DNA of 64,000 nucleotides, taken from NCBI RefSeq assembly GCF_014596745.1, contig NZ_JABTCF010000011.1:62001-126000 (forward strand), written 5' to 3'. This document shows positions 18,282 to 25,607 of the stretch, in pieces (within the stretch, counting starts at the first letter, position 1; the number at the start of each line of letters is the position of its first letter). Source of the DNA: Maribacter aquimaris. GTDB lineage: Bacteria > Bacteroidota > Bacteroidia > Flavobacteriales > Flavobacteriaceae. Below the pieces are notes generated by a model that did not search any database, was not told where the DNA came from, and saw only the letters and a program-made list of their open reading frames with translations. A program made the translations under genes and the position numbers.

Positions 18282-18603
18282 CGTCCTTTAAAATTTTAAA
18301 CACAACACCATTTAATTGGGCAGTAACTGGAATTTGACATGCTAAACGACTTTGATGGGTGCTATTTCCAAGCTTGGAGAGGGTTTGCTTTTCATCCGCT
18401 TCCATTTTTTCTGAAATTGGCCCTTTGATCACTTGAATATGACAGGTACCACACCAAGCCCTACCCTTGCAATCTCCCCAGTCTTCAACATATTTATCGA
18501 AGAGTAGTTCCATTAGGCTATGGTATTCATTGGGCCTAAACATCACATCACATTCTTCCCCGAATTCATTATAATACTTAAGGCTACATTGCTTTATCCT
18601 CAT
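18268..18603 (-). CDS. 2Fe-2S ferredoxin
   Basis: 111 residues. A plant/adrenodoxin-like ferredoxin fold with cluster ligands in CKGRAWCGTCH (C-x5-C-x2-C) and a fourth Cys in SRLACQIP. HQSRLACQIPVT and a hydrophobic C-terminal strand are typical of small soluble electron carriers. It lies between a small membrane protein and the 120-residue hypothetical gene on the same strand. The redox partner is unknown. Confidence 0.88.
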   Translation of the reverse strand: MRIKQCSLKYYNEFGEECDVMFRPNEYHSLMELLFDKYVEDWGDCKGRAWCGTCHIQVIKGPISEKMEADEKQTLSKLGNSTHQSRLACQIPVTAQLNGVVFKILKDDEVF

Positions 18604-18637
18604 CCATTCATTGCTAAAAATCCAATTCCAACAGACC

Positions 18638-18985
18638 TTAAATTAAATATGCGACTATCACGGAAAAACTGAATACCACACTCAATATAAGTAGATTGAA
18701 TGCGATTTTTGATTTCAATTGGGCGAGTATCGATGCATTAAATGCCATACAAAAAATAGTGATCAAAAATACCACGAACATTTCGACTACCTTAGGCCTC
18801 CCGTGCATTAGCAAAAGCATTACCGCCACCGAACCCAAACAGCTTTGACCAATGATGGCGATTGCAGCATAACCCATTTGTTGCTTTTTAAATTCGGCCA
18901 ATAGATTATTATACGTTTTTAAGGGTCCGTTTTCCATTCTTTCAGAATCGGAATGGGTCAAATCAGTGTTATTTAATACATCCAT
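18638..18985 (-). CDS. Small three-helix membrane protein, probable Rrf2 target
   Basis: 115 residues from the ATG at 18985; a TTG 30 bases upstream is the only alternative, and the sequence before the ATG is purine-rich (GAGGGAG). Three hydrophobic helices at about 38-57, 64-84 and 92-114. No family recognised. An inverted repeat about 105 bases upstream (19090-19103) matches the operator at the promoter of the Rrf2 regulator gene, so control by that regulator is likely. The ferredoxin gene follows on the same strand. Confidence 0.65.
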   Translation of the reverse strand: MDVLNNTDLTHSDSERMENGPLKTYNNLLAEFKKQQMGYAAIAIIGQSCLGSVAVMLLLMHGRPKVVEMFVVFLITIFCMAFNASILAQLKSKIAFNLLILSVVFSFSVIVAYLI

Positions 18986-19089
18986 AACTTTTGTTTTTTT
19001 CTCCCTCTTTACCAATCGAGCAAAACACCATGAGGGTAGATGTTGCCGGCACGTTTCATTTCATTGTCATTTTACTTTTTATTCTAATA

Positions 19090-19103
19090 GGATAATTTTG
19101 TCC
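19090..19103. promoter_or_regulatory. Candidate Rrf2 operator (second copy)
   Basis: GGATAA-TT-TTGTCC, an imperfect inverted repeat with one arm mismatch. Core, spacer length and arm sequence agree with the perfect palindrome upstream of the Rrf2 gene (GGACAA-CA-TTGTCC). It lies between the Rrf2 stop and the start of the small membrane protein gene, which points to that gene as a target. Confidence 0.5.
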
Positions 19104-19122
19104 GATTTAAAGATAATTTTTT

Positions 19123-19557
19123 TTAGCGTTTTAAGAAGGTCAGTCCTACTTCTAGTCCAGCCGTCATTTCATATAAGCTTGTATTTTCTAGCATTTCCCT
19201 TAAATCGTTCCGAATATCAACGAATTTGCTATGTACCGGACAAGGTTTGTTGGCATTACATTCTTTTAAGCCCAATCCACAGCCCGCATAAATTGAATCC
19301 CCATCGATGGCATTGACTATCTCACTGAGTTTCAATTTATCCATTTTAGTTCTGGTTATTTCAAATCCTCCATGGGCTCCTTTTACCGATTCGACGATAT
19401 TATTTTTAGATAAAAGCTGTAATATTTTCGCAGTAAAGGCAATGGGGGAATCAATTTTATCGGCGATTTCCTTTAGGCTTACCCTTCTCCCATCAAGCGA
19501 TTGCAAAGCAATGTAAGTTGCTGCCCTTAAACCGTATTCACATGCTTTTGAAAACAT
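19123..19557 (-). CDS. Rrf2-family transcriptional regulator with Fe-S ligands
   Basis: 144 residues. An N-terminal winged helix (YGLRAATYIALQ, VSLKEIADKI, FTAKILQLLSKNNIVESVKG, AHGGFEI) is followed by the dimer helix with three cysteines, C-x6-C-x5-C (YAGCGLGLKEC then NKPC). These are in the place where IscR and NsrR bind an Fe-S cluster, so redox or NO sensing is plausible. A -7-like TATCTTAG (minus strand, 19580-19587) and a TTG at 19607-19609 spaced by 19 bases form its promoter. The TTG falls inside the palindrome 19601-19620, so autoregulation is expected. Confidence 0.88.
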   Translation of the reverse strand: MFSKACEYGLRAATYIALQSLDGRRVSLKEIADKIDSPIAFTAKILQLLSKNNIVESVKGAHGGFEITRTKMDKLKLSEIVNAIDGDSIYAGCGLGLKECNANKPCPVHSKFVDIRNDLREMLENTSLYEMTAGLEVGLTFLKR

Positions 19558-19600
19558 TATCCAGCTATTGATTATAACACTAAGATACTACTATTTTTAA

Positions 19601-19620
19601 TTAGGACAACATTGTCCTAA
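19601..19620. promoter_or_regulatory. Candidate Rrf2 operator at its own promoter
   Basis: A perfect inverted repeat TTAGGACAA-CA-TTGTCCTAA 44 bases upstream of the Rrf2 start codon. It covers the TTG (-33) triplet of the predicted promoter, so binding would block transcription. The core GGACA-N4-TGTCC type is common for Rrf2 regulators. Confidence 0.65.
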
Positions 19621-20150
19621 TATATTTTTCAATTTAAGGTTCCCAAAAGACGAATCAATCCCAAAAGTTGGGTGTGAATTGGAAAAAGAAAGCATAAACT
19701 ATCCCGAAGTTCGTGTTCTGTTCTTTTTTGCATTGCCTCAAATGCATAGCATTCATGAATACCGTTAAAAAACAATAGACATGCCGATGAATAAAAAATA
19801 AACAGGGCCGAAAAACCAAGGTATCGCATACCTTGGTTTAGAGGAGCCAGCTGCAGCCTGGCCATTTTGCTGAGACCCATATTGAGGAAAGCAAGTAAAA
19901 CCCGCGGCCACACCGCCCAGGCCGCTTTCACTAAAGTGAAATGCTCTATGGACGGCTTCCCCCGCCCAATGCGGAAACCACTTGATTTAAAACGAAATCA
20001 AAAATAGGCCGTTCCTTCTTTAGAACCCCGTTCAGGGGTGTGAAAAATATAGCATTCTTCCTTTCCAGATTTATAATGATCCTTACATAAACACAACAAT
20101 TGGTCATGACCCCTAAAGAAAAGCTAGACACCGCGGAAACCCTTGGAAAC

Positions 20151-20173
20151 AAAAAAGCCACTCTTACGAATGG
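20151..20173 (-). terminator. Terminator formerly downstream of tRNA-Asn
   Basis: On the minus strand CCATTC-GTAA-GAGTGG (one G-T pair) is followed directly by CTTTTTTG. It lies just beyond the left attachment copy, exactly where the 3' flank of the tRNA gene would have been before the island inserted. Confidence 0.55.
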
Positions 20174-20185
20174 ATTTCCCTTTTT

Positions 20186-20228
20186 GCTCCCCCTCTTGGA
20201 CTCGAACCAAGGACCCTCTGATTAACAG
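20186..20228. repeat. Left attachment copy (tRNA-Asn 3' half)
   Basis: 43 bases matching 38382-38424 with a single mismatch (position 15 of the repeat). The sequence is the 3' half of tRNA-Asn on the minus strand: anticodon loop, variable arm, T arm and acceptor 3' strand. The similarity stops sharply after the anticodon loop. It marks the left boundary of the island. Confidence 0.9.
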
Positions 20229-20344
20229 CCTCTAAAGTGGTGTTTTCATGTAACGTCATATGCCTTCTTATAATCTGATTACCAATTGTTTATGAATATT
20301 TATTTTGTATTTAGCAATACAATTTTTACATTTAATAGTCTATT

Positions 20345-20419
20345 TGTTGTCCCTATGTTGTCCCCAATTCTACCATATGCAACTAGAGATGTCAGGGTAT
20401 ATAGTTTAAATGTTGTCCC
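20345..20419 (+). repeat. TGTTGTCCC repeats at the left island end
   Basis: TGTTGTCCC occurs at 20345, 20355 and 20411. The first two form a tandem pair that recurs exactly, with its inter-repeat bases, at the right end (38312-38332). The location between attachment site and integrase gene suggests arm-type integrase binding sites. One copy is just ahead of the integrase start and could also serve in regulation. Confidence 0.6.
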
Positions 20420-20433
20420 AAAATATATAAAAT

Positions 20434-21675
20434 ATGATTACACTCAAAATAGTTCTCAAAAAAAAGTTGTTGTCGGATGGAACATATCCCGTTTGTTTGC
20501 GTGTTACAAAAGAAAGACAATGCAGACATTATAAGACACCGTTCAGTGCTAAGTTGAGTGAATGGGTGGAAGCAACTGGAAATTTCAATAAAAGGAATTT
20601 GAACTCTGTGCAATATAACCGCCTACTTGTAAAGTTCAAGGAAAGAGCCTATCAAATTATAACGGATTTAGAAATTGAAAATCCAGATTACACTATCCAG
20701 GAATTTGATACTAGATATAGGGTTACATTCAACCCGGTAAAAAATGATGTATTTGCCTTTTTTGATGAGATTATTGGAGAAATGACCTATGCAGGACGTA
20801 TTGGAAATGCTAAATCCTATAAAGATGCTAAAACTTCAATTCAAATTTTTCATAAAATCAAAAAGTTAAATTTTAGAGAGGTAAACTCTGCTTTTTTAAG
20901 TAAGTATGATGCCTTCCTTCGATCTAGAGGCGGCACAGATGGTGGCGTTGGTGTAAAAATGCGTGCCATAAGAGCCTTGTTTAATAAAGCTATAGCGCGA
21001 GGAGTCATCAAGGAGAGTCTTTATCCATTTAAAACCTATAAGATATCGGGCCTAAGGGGTAAAGGTTTTAAACGCGCATTGGACTTTGAAGAGATTATAC
21101 GCATTATCAATTTAGATCTGACTGACTATCCCCATTTAGTCGATACCAAAAATTACTTTGTTTTTAGCTTCTATACCAGGGGTATGAACTTTGCAGATAT
21201 GATTTGCTTGGAATGGAAAGATGTTGAAGCTAATGTCATCTATTACACCAGAGCGAAGACCAAAGGAAACTTCTCCATAGCCATAATGCCCCCTGTTCAG
21301 AAAATATTGGACTATTATCGTGTACATGGTAATGGTAACAAGTACGTATTTCCCTTGCTGTTTCGCGAAGACTATACCCCCACCCAACTTGCCGATCGCA
21401 AACATAAAATGTTGGGGATTTATAATATAGAACTAAAGGAAGTAGCCAAACTTTGTAAAATCACGAAAAATGTCAGCAGTTATGTGGCTCGCCACAGTTT
21501 TGCCAATTGTCTGAAACAGAAAGGTATTGCCACTGATGTTATTAGTGAGTCTTTAGGGCATCAAAATTTAACTGTAACTCAAGCCTATTTAAAAGAACTG
21601 GACACCCAGATTGTGGATAAAGCACTAGAAGTGCTATTACAACCATCAAGTCAAATAATCAGAATAGTTTCCTAA
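20434..21675 (+). CDS. Tyrosine-type site-specific integrase of the island
   Basis: 413 residues, the Bacteroidota phage-integrase-SAM-like type. An N-terminal arm-binding region (KIVLKKKLLSDGTYPVCLRV) and a core-binding SAM-like domain (about 100-210) precede the catalytic domain with Arg in FYTRGMNFADMICLEW, the box-II motif ARHSFANCLKQKG, and SLGHQNLTVTQAYL with the nucleophilic Tyr. It lies 206 bases inside the left attachment copy and should recombine the tRNA-Asn site. Its 3' end overlaps the converging HTH gene by 30 bases. Confidence 0.95.
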   Translation: MITLKIVLKKKLLSDGTYPVCLRVTKERQCRHYKTPFSAKLSEWVEATGNFNKRNLNSVQYNRLLVKFKERAYQIITDLEIENPDYTIQEFDTRYRVTFNPVKNDVFAFFDEIIGEMTYAGRIGNAKSYKDAKTSIQIFHKIKKLNFREVNSAFLSKYDAFLRSRGGTDGGVGVKMRAIRALFNKAIARGVIKESLYPFKTYKISGLRGKGFKRALDFEEIIRIINLDLTDYPHLVDTKNYFVFSFYTRGMNFADMICLEWKDVEANVIYYTRAKTKGNFSIAIMPPVQKILDYYRVHGNGNKYVFPLLFREDYTPTQLADRKHKMLGIYNIELKEVAKLCKITKNVSSYVARHSFANCLKQKGIATDVISESLGHQNLTVTQAYLKELDTQIVDKALEVLLQPSSQIIRIVS

Positions 21676-22686
21676 AATGGGATCAACATGTTCTATTAAA
21701 GGATCAACCCAATCTGCCTTTTTCTTTGCCCAGTGAACCAATTCGGCATAGCGATCATCTATTCCAGAATCTTTATTTTGTTGCTCAATTACAGTGATAT
21801 ATTTTCGTAGCTGCTGTGCTTTATCATAACGCAAAGAGTCTTCATAAAAAGCATTGAATTTTTCTATTTCGGCGATCCTAAGATTTTGCTGTCGCTCCTT
21901 TTCCAAGCGCTCTTGCTCTTGAAGTTTAATATTCGCCTTATGGATAATTTTCAGGCGATTTCTCTCATCAGCCTTTTCCTCCAAATAGCCTATAATGTCT
22001 GGTATCTTTTGTATTAAGGTCTTATTTTTAGTGCTTACCCATTCACGATAAGGATAGCCTTGTGTTTTAAAAATAAGGGTCCCAGTTGGTACCATCTTAT
22101 AAGACTCATAAATCAAATCCGTCTCTTTTGTTCGTTTGCATTTTTCCCTTAATGAAACCTCAAACTTTATATTCCTTACTGTTATAATGGTGCCATAATG
22201 CCTTTTAAAGCCTATAGTATGGTTCCTTGCTTCTAGATATTTTATTAGGTTGTCCATGAAAACCAAGGACCTTTTAATGAGGTTTGGACTTACTGTGATA
22301 TCTATTTGATTCCTACCTGTAGTTACCATTTGAGGGGAACTATACGAAAACCTTGGTTTGGCCTGCTTTAATGCTTCCCTAGCTTCTTTAACCAATTGAT
22401 GCGGCTTCGTTAAACTTAAAGACTCTGAATTAAACTTGGATTCTTTTAGTACTATTTCCTCTAATATTATTTCCCTTTCTAAATCCCCAATTAATTCGGG
22501 TTTGAATTCAGGCTTGCCATGCTTAATTTTAATCCAATAGCCAGCTTGAGGCGTAGGGATATCTTCCTCTACACAGATTTTTTTCAGATTTTGCGATTTA
22601 ACATTAATTTGTTGTGCTACTTTTCGTAGACTTTTTTCCCAAATTAAAGCGTAAAGTGCTTTTCTTGTAATGGCTTCTGTATTCAT
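21646..22686 (-). CDS. Conserved hypothetical protein with N-terminal HTH, island cargo
   Basis: 346 residues from the ATG at 22686 (a TTG lies 6 bases upstream). The first 60 residues match a recurrent pattern in accessory DNA: KALYALIWEKSLRKVAQQIN, then LKKICVEEDIPTPQAGYWIK, which forms a helix-turn-helix-like unit. The middle is beta-rich and the last third is a long charged coiled-coil (KADERNRLKIIHKANIKLQE). Family members turn up in prophages and defence islands without assigned function. Convergent with the integrase. Confidence 0.65.
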   Translation of the reverse strand: MNTEAITRKALYALIWEKSLRKVAQQINVKSQNLKKICVEEDIPTPQAGYWIKIKHGKPEFKPELIGDLEREIILEEIVLKESKFNSESLSLTKPHQLVKEAREALKQAKPRFSYSSPQMVTTGRNQIDITVSPNLIKRSLVFMDNLIKYLEARNHTIGFKRHYGTIITVRNIKFEVSLREKCKRTKETDLIYESYKMVPTGTLIFKTQGYPYREWVSTKNKTLIQKIPDIIGYLEEKADERNRLKIIHKANIKLQEQERLEKERQQNLRIAEIEKFNAFYEDSLRYDKAQQLRKYITVIEQQNKDSGIDDRYAELVHWAKKKADWVDPLIEHVDPILGNYSDYLT

Positions 22687-23119
22687 TTTCAATTAATTAT
22701 ATTTTTCATGTAACATGAAAATAGTTCAAAAATGAAAACGAGGGTAGTCAGGGAACAATGAAAAAGCAAAATTATTATACCAAAGGAAAATGCACTATTA
22801 TCCTCGTAATTTTACATGGTAAATCCAAATTCCTACCCCACCCAAAAAAACACCATACAACGGTTATTTCCGATCTTTATCGATTAAGCCAATTCAATAC
22901 TTAATATTTGCTAACTTAGAAGGTTAATAACATACTCTTGGTTGTAGTACTCCCCCTCTTTACATCCACAAAAATATTATTGGAATAATAAGAAATATGA
23001 GACACTAAAATGTATTAAGGTAGGTCCAGTTAAAAAGGAAATATATGCATTGGTACATATATCTATGTGTTGGGCACAATTTGACCGAACAACAATCTGA
23101 ACAATAAAAAATAGAAAAT
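22687..23119. other. 433-base intergenic region holding repeat copy A
   Basis: No gene seen. The stretch 22854-22990 is copy A of an intergenic repeat whose diverged second copy is at 28908-29046. A TGTTGGGCA follows at 23069, whose complement occurs near the end of the nuclease gene at 24016. The remainder is AT-rich without recognisable structure. Confidence 0.6.
22854..22990 (+). repeat. Intergenic repeat, copy A
   Basis: It begins CATACAACGGTTATTT and includes TAATATTTGCTAACTT, ACTCTTGGTTGTAGTA, CTTTACATCC and CAAAAATATT. All these blocks recur in order in copy B at 28908-29046 with scattered mismatches. The two copies bracket 6 kb of cargo in the same orientation. Confidence 0.75.
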
Positions 23120-23350
23120 ATGACCTTAAATGAATTAGGAACAAAACTTAGCGAAATGTATAATAACGCACCGAAAGGAGATTCTGTTGCTATGATACAT
23201 TTGTTCGGAATTAAGTATGCAAACGAAATAAAAGAAAGCGAATATTCAAAAAAGGACATAATAAAACAATCTGGAATTTCTGCTTCATATTTGACTGAGT
23301 TGACTAAAGGAGTAAAATTGGCTGATTATGTTATCCCAAAAAATAGCTAA
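23120..23350 (+). CDS. Small HTH-like protein paired with nuclease gene
   Basis: 76 residues: TLNELGTKLSEMYNNAPKGD, IHLFGIKYANEI, IIKQSGISASYLTELTKGVK. This matches the small HTH-like family frequently found in front of restriction-type genes in Bacteroidota. Its stop codon abuts the TTG start of the next gene without a gap, so the two are translationally coupled. A regulatory role for the nuclease gene is likely (inference). Confidence 0.65.
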   Translation: MTLNELGTKLSEMYNNAPKGDSVAMIHLFGIKYANEIKESEYSKKDIIKQSGISASYLTELTKGVKLADYVIPKNS

Positions 23351-24049
23351 TTGAAACAAACTGAATTTTTAGAAAAAACGAGAAACGCATATTTGCAAGC
23401 TAGAGAATGTTCTTTTTTTCCACACTCAAACTCAAGTGTTTTAAGCAGAGGAACCAGTCATTCGATTTCCTCAATTACGGAAGACCTTTTTGGTTGTTAT
23501 TGTGCAGAAAAAGTGCTGGACTCAAATGGAATTAAAATTTTAATTGACCCACCAATTTCGTTTAAAGGAACTGAATTAAAGAATAAAAGTCAAAAAAGAT
23601 CACTTTTAATTAGACCAGATATTGCGTTTATTAAAAACAATGTTGCAAACTGTTTCTTTGATATAAAAACTGACTTAGGATACAAAAGATTTGAACTGTT
23701 AAATCAAGCAAAAGACAGGAATAATCAACTAAATACAATTAAAGAACAATATGCTCATTATAAAGACGGAAAAACAAAAAAGGTATTCAAAGTAAAAATA
23801 TCATCGCAAATTAAATTTGTTTATGTAATCATTTCACAAGGCAATATCGGAAAAGATAGAATGGAGAATTTTATCCGAGAAATAAAGCTATTGGAGAATG
23901 TTGATATTTTTGTCATTTCGAAAGGCGAGCATCTGAATTCATACAATGATATTTCCGAAACAAAAATAAACGAAACGGATTTTAATGAACTGGACGAACT
24001 GATAAATAAAAAACTGTGCCCAACAACAAAAGATTACATTTATATTTAG
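23351..24049 (+). CDS. Putative PD-(D/E)XK nuclease, partner of the HTH gene
   Basis: 232 residues with a TTG start immediately after the stop of the HTH gene; no ATG is available before the conserved part. A core of RPDIAFIKN and, 11 residues on, FFDIKTDLGYKR fits the D...DxK active site of restriction-type nucleases. Further on, FKVKISSQIKFVYVIISQG supplies the next strand. No methyltransferase is adjacent, so it may be a stand-alone effector or an orphan restriction enzyme. DNA specificity unknown. Confidence 0.55.
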   Translation: MKQTEFLEKTRNAYLQARECSFFPHSNSSVLSRGTSHSISSITEDLFGCYCAEKVLDSNGIKILIDPPISFKGTELKNKSQKRSLLIRPDIAFIKNNVANCFFDIKTDLGYKRFELLNQAKDRNNQLNTIKEQYAHYKDGKTKKVFKVKISSQIKFVYVIISQGNIGKDRMENFIREIKLLENVDIFVISKGEHLNSYNDISETKINETDFNELDELINKKLCPTTKDYIYI

Positions 24050-24136
24050 ATTATAAAACACCTAACTACGTGCACAATATGCCGCTTAAACTTAATATTA
24101 ATCTGTAGCCGTATTTTAGGACGTGACATTTAAAAA

Positions 24137-24709
24137 ATGAACCTTATTAGAAGTCATATTTTAGAGTTCACCTTAAATCCATCGATTAATAAGGAGAATC
24201 TGTCTTTCTTTTTTACTAACGTCCGACAAGTACTCGAAAAAGAAAATCTTAACTCTAAGTATTCTAAAATTTATTTTTTTTGCAATTGGTTACTTCACCC
24301 TGAATTAACAAGAAAAAACACTACAGAATCAATTCTTAGGGAAATGCAAGAAGTGATTGTAGAGCATCTAAATGAGAAAACTGAAATAGAAATAGAATTA
24401 TCAAAAAAACTAAATCTCCCTAAACTTAAACAAGAGCTTATTCTTTTTTTAAAACATATAAATATTGAAATTGGGTTTATTAAATTAAACCAATATTGGG
24501 AAATGTTTGAATCTATCCTGCTTCATTTACTTTTAGAGAAACCTGTTTTATTTGATAGAATACCAAAACTAAAAACTGATGAAAATACAAATTACAATTT
24601 CAAAGGTTTTAGACTTATCCATTACGAAAACACTATTTGCTATGAAATATTATCTAATGAGCTTGAAAAATTGAATTCTCGAATCGTGATTGCTTTAGTT
24701 AGATTGTAA
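24137..24709 (+). CDS. Hypothetical cargo protein
   Basis: 190 residues, mostly helical (NLSFFFTNVRQVLEKENLNS, HLNEKTEIEIELSKKLNLPK, WEMFESILLHLLLEKPVLF). No motif recognised and no signal peptide. It is followed after 23 bases by the disrupted gene at 24733, so the two were probably one operon. If so, the system may be inactive here. Confidence 0.5.
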   Translation: MNLIRSHILEFTLNPSINKENLSFFFTNVRQVLEKENLNSKYSKIYFFCNWLLHPELTRKNTTESILREMQEVIVEHLNEKTEIEIELSKKLNLPKLKQELILFLKHINIEIGFIKLNQYWEMFESILLHLLLEKPVLFDRIPKLKTDENTNYNFKGFRLIHYENTICYEILSNELEKLNSRIVIALVRL

Positions 24710-24732
24710 TACATTTAAAATAAAATTCTCAA

Positions 24733-25368
24733 ATGAAGGAAACGGAGGCACATAAAAGACATAAGTTAGAAAAAGAGGAGAAACTAAAATCCGTTAAATC
24801 TGGAAAAAACGTCTTTCATTTATATTATTTCTCTGGCATGATATCTCCCACAAATTTGGTTGAATATGAGAATTCAATTACGGAAATAGGACGTGAGTTT
24901 AGCAGTTTCGACAAAAGTGGAGAAATTTATAATTCCGTGACCACTTTCACACTTGATGTTTGTTTCATTATCTCACAGATAACCGTTCAAAGTATAATCA
25001 TTAATTCCATAAATAGTGGGACTTAGGATGCCATAAAATTCGTTTTATTAAAAATATGGAAAAAAGCGAGAAATTAAGAGATTACGGAATATAGCACAAG
25101 GGACTCTGAAAAAAAGAAACTCAGATTTGGAATGAAAGTATCAATTGATAAAAACACTCATTTGGACTTTCATTTAGATGGAGACTTAAGTGAAGGATTA
25201 GTTTTGGAATCGTTAGACAAAACTTTCGATTTTATTAAAAGTCAAAAGAAAAACCATGAATTTAAACGTGCCCATTTTATTATAAATGACAAGAAAAAAG
25301 GTAAGTGGAAATCAATTGATACGGAAAAAGAAATGAGGAAAATTGCTGCTAAAAAAGCAAAAGAATAG
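24733..25368 (+). pseudogene. Disrupted cargo gene with two in-frame stops
   Basis: One frame runs from ATG 24733 to TAA 25368 with stops TAG at 25024 and TAA at 25075. Between and after the stops the translation stays protein-like: DAIKFVLLKIWKKARN, EITEYSTRDSEKKKLRFG, then MKVSIDKNTHLDFHLDGDL. The intact product would have had about 211 residues. The part after the second stop could still be made from the ATG at 25132 as a 78-residue piece. The family is not recognised. Confidence 0.6.
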
Positions 25369-25607
25369 TTGATAAAAAAACGCATTACAACAATGCTATA
25401 CGTAATGCGGACTTTAGGGCATCATCGAAAAGTCTGTGTATATTAATGAAGTCGATAACTTATGGATTTAGCCTTGGACAAGAAAAAATAAAACTAAACA
25501 ATAAGCTTTAGCTTCGCGCGTAGACGGAAACGAAAAGTTTCCCTGCCTCTGCACTACGCAGAGCTCAAGCGTTGTATGCCATTAAAAAATATAAGAAGTT
25601 AGCTCCC

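Larger units (their letters stand above)
19558..20185. other. 628-base intergenic region with structured element, no convincing gene
   Basis: No convincing coding sequence. It contains hairpins at 19814-19838 (11-base arms AACCAAGGTAT/ATACCTTGGTT, 3-base loop, five Ts following on the minus strand), 19904-19925 (GCGGCC/GGCCGC) and 19926-19941 (TTTCACT/AGTGAAA). Beside them, 19943-19967 reads on the minus strand GGGGGAAGCC and, 7 bases on, GAGCATTT; the same pair occurs inside the island at 28801-28823. The region is notably more GC-rich than its surroundings. It may be a repeat element remnant or a structured RNA. Minus-strand frames of 100 and 71 codons cover it but look like read-through of structured DNA. 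Confidence 0.45.

Noticed and set aside
19629-20161. Minus-strand frames of 100 and 71 codons in the intergenic region
   Set aside because: They run through the hairpin-rich element, have no plausible start context or domain and are better explained as structured non-coding DNA.
20105-20185. Plus-strand start MTPKEKLDTAETLG as possible N-terminus of a truncated gene
   Set aside because: The frame runs straight into the tRNA fragment, and the same bases form the old tRNA terminator on the other strand. A vague likeness to transporter N-termini is not enough.
23069-24025. TGTTGGGCA (23069) and its complement TGCCCAACA (24016) as transposon ends around the HTH/nuclease pair
   Set aside because: Nine bases only, one of them inside the coding sequence, no target-site duplication and no transposase.
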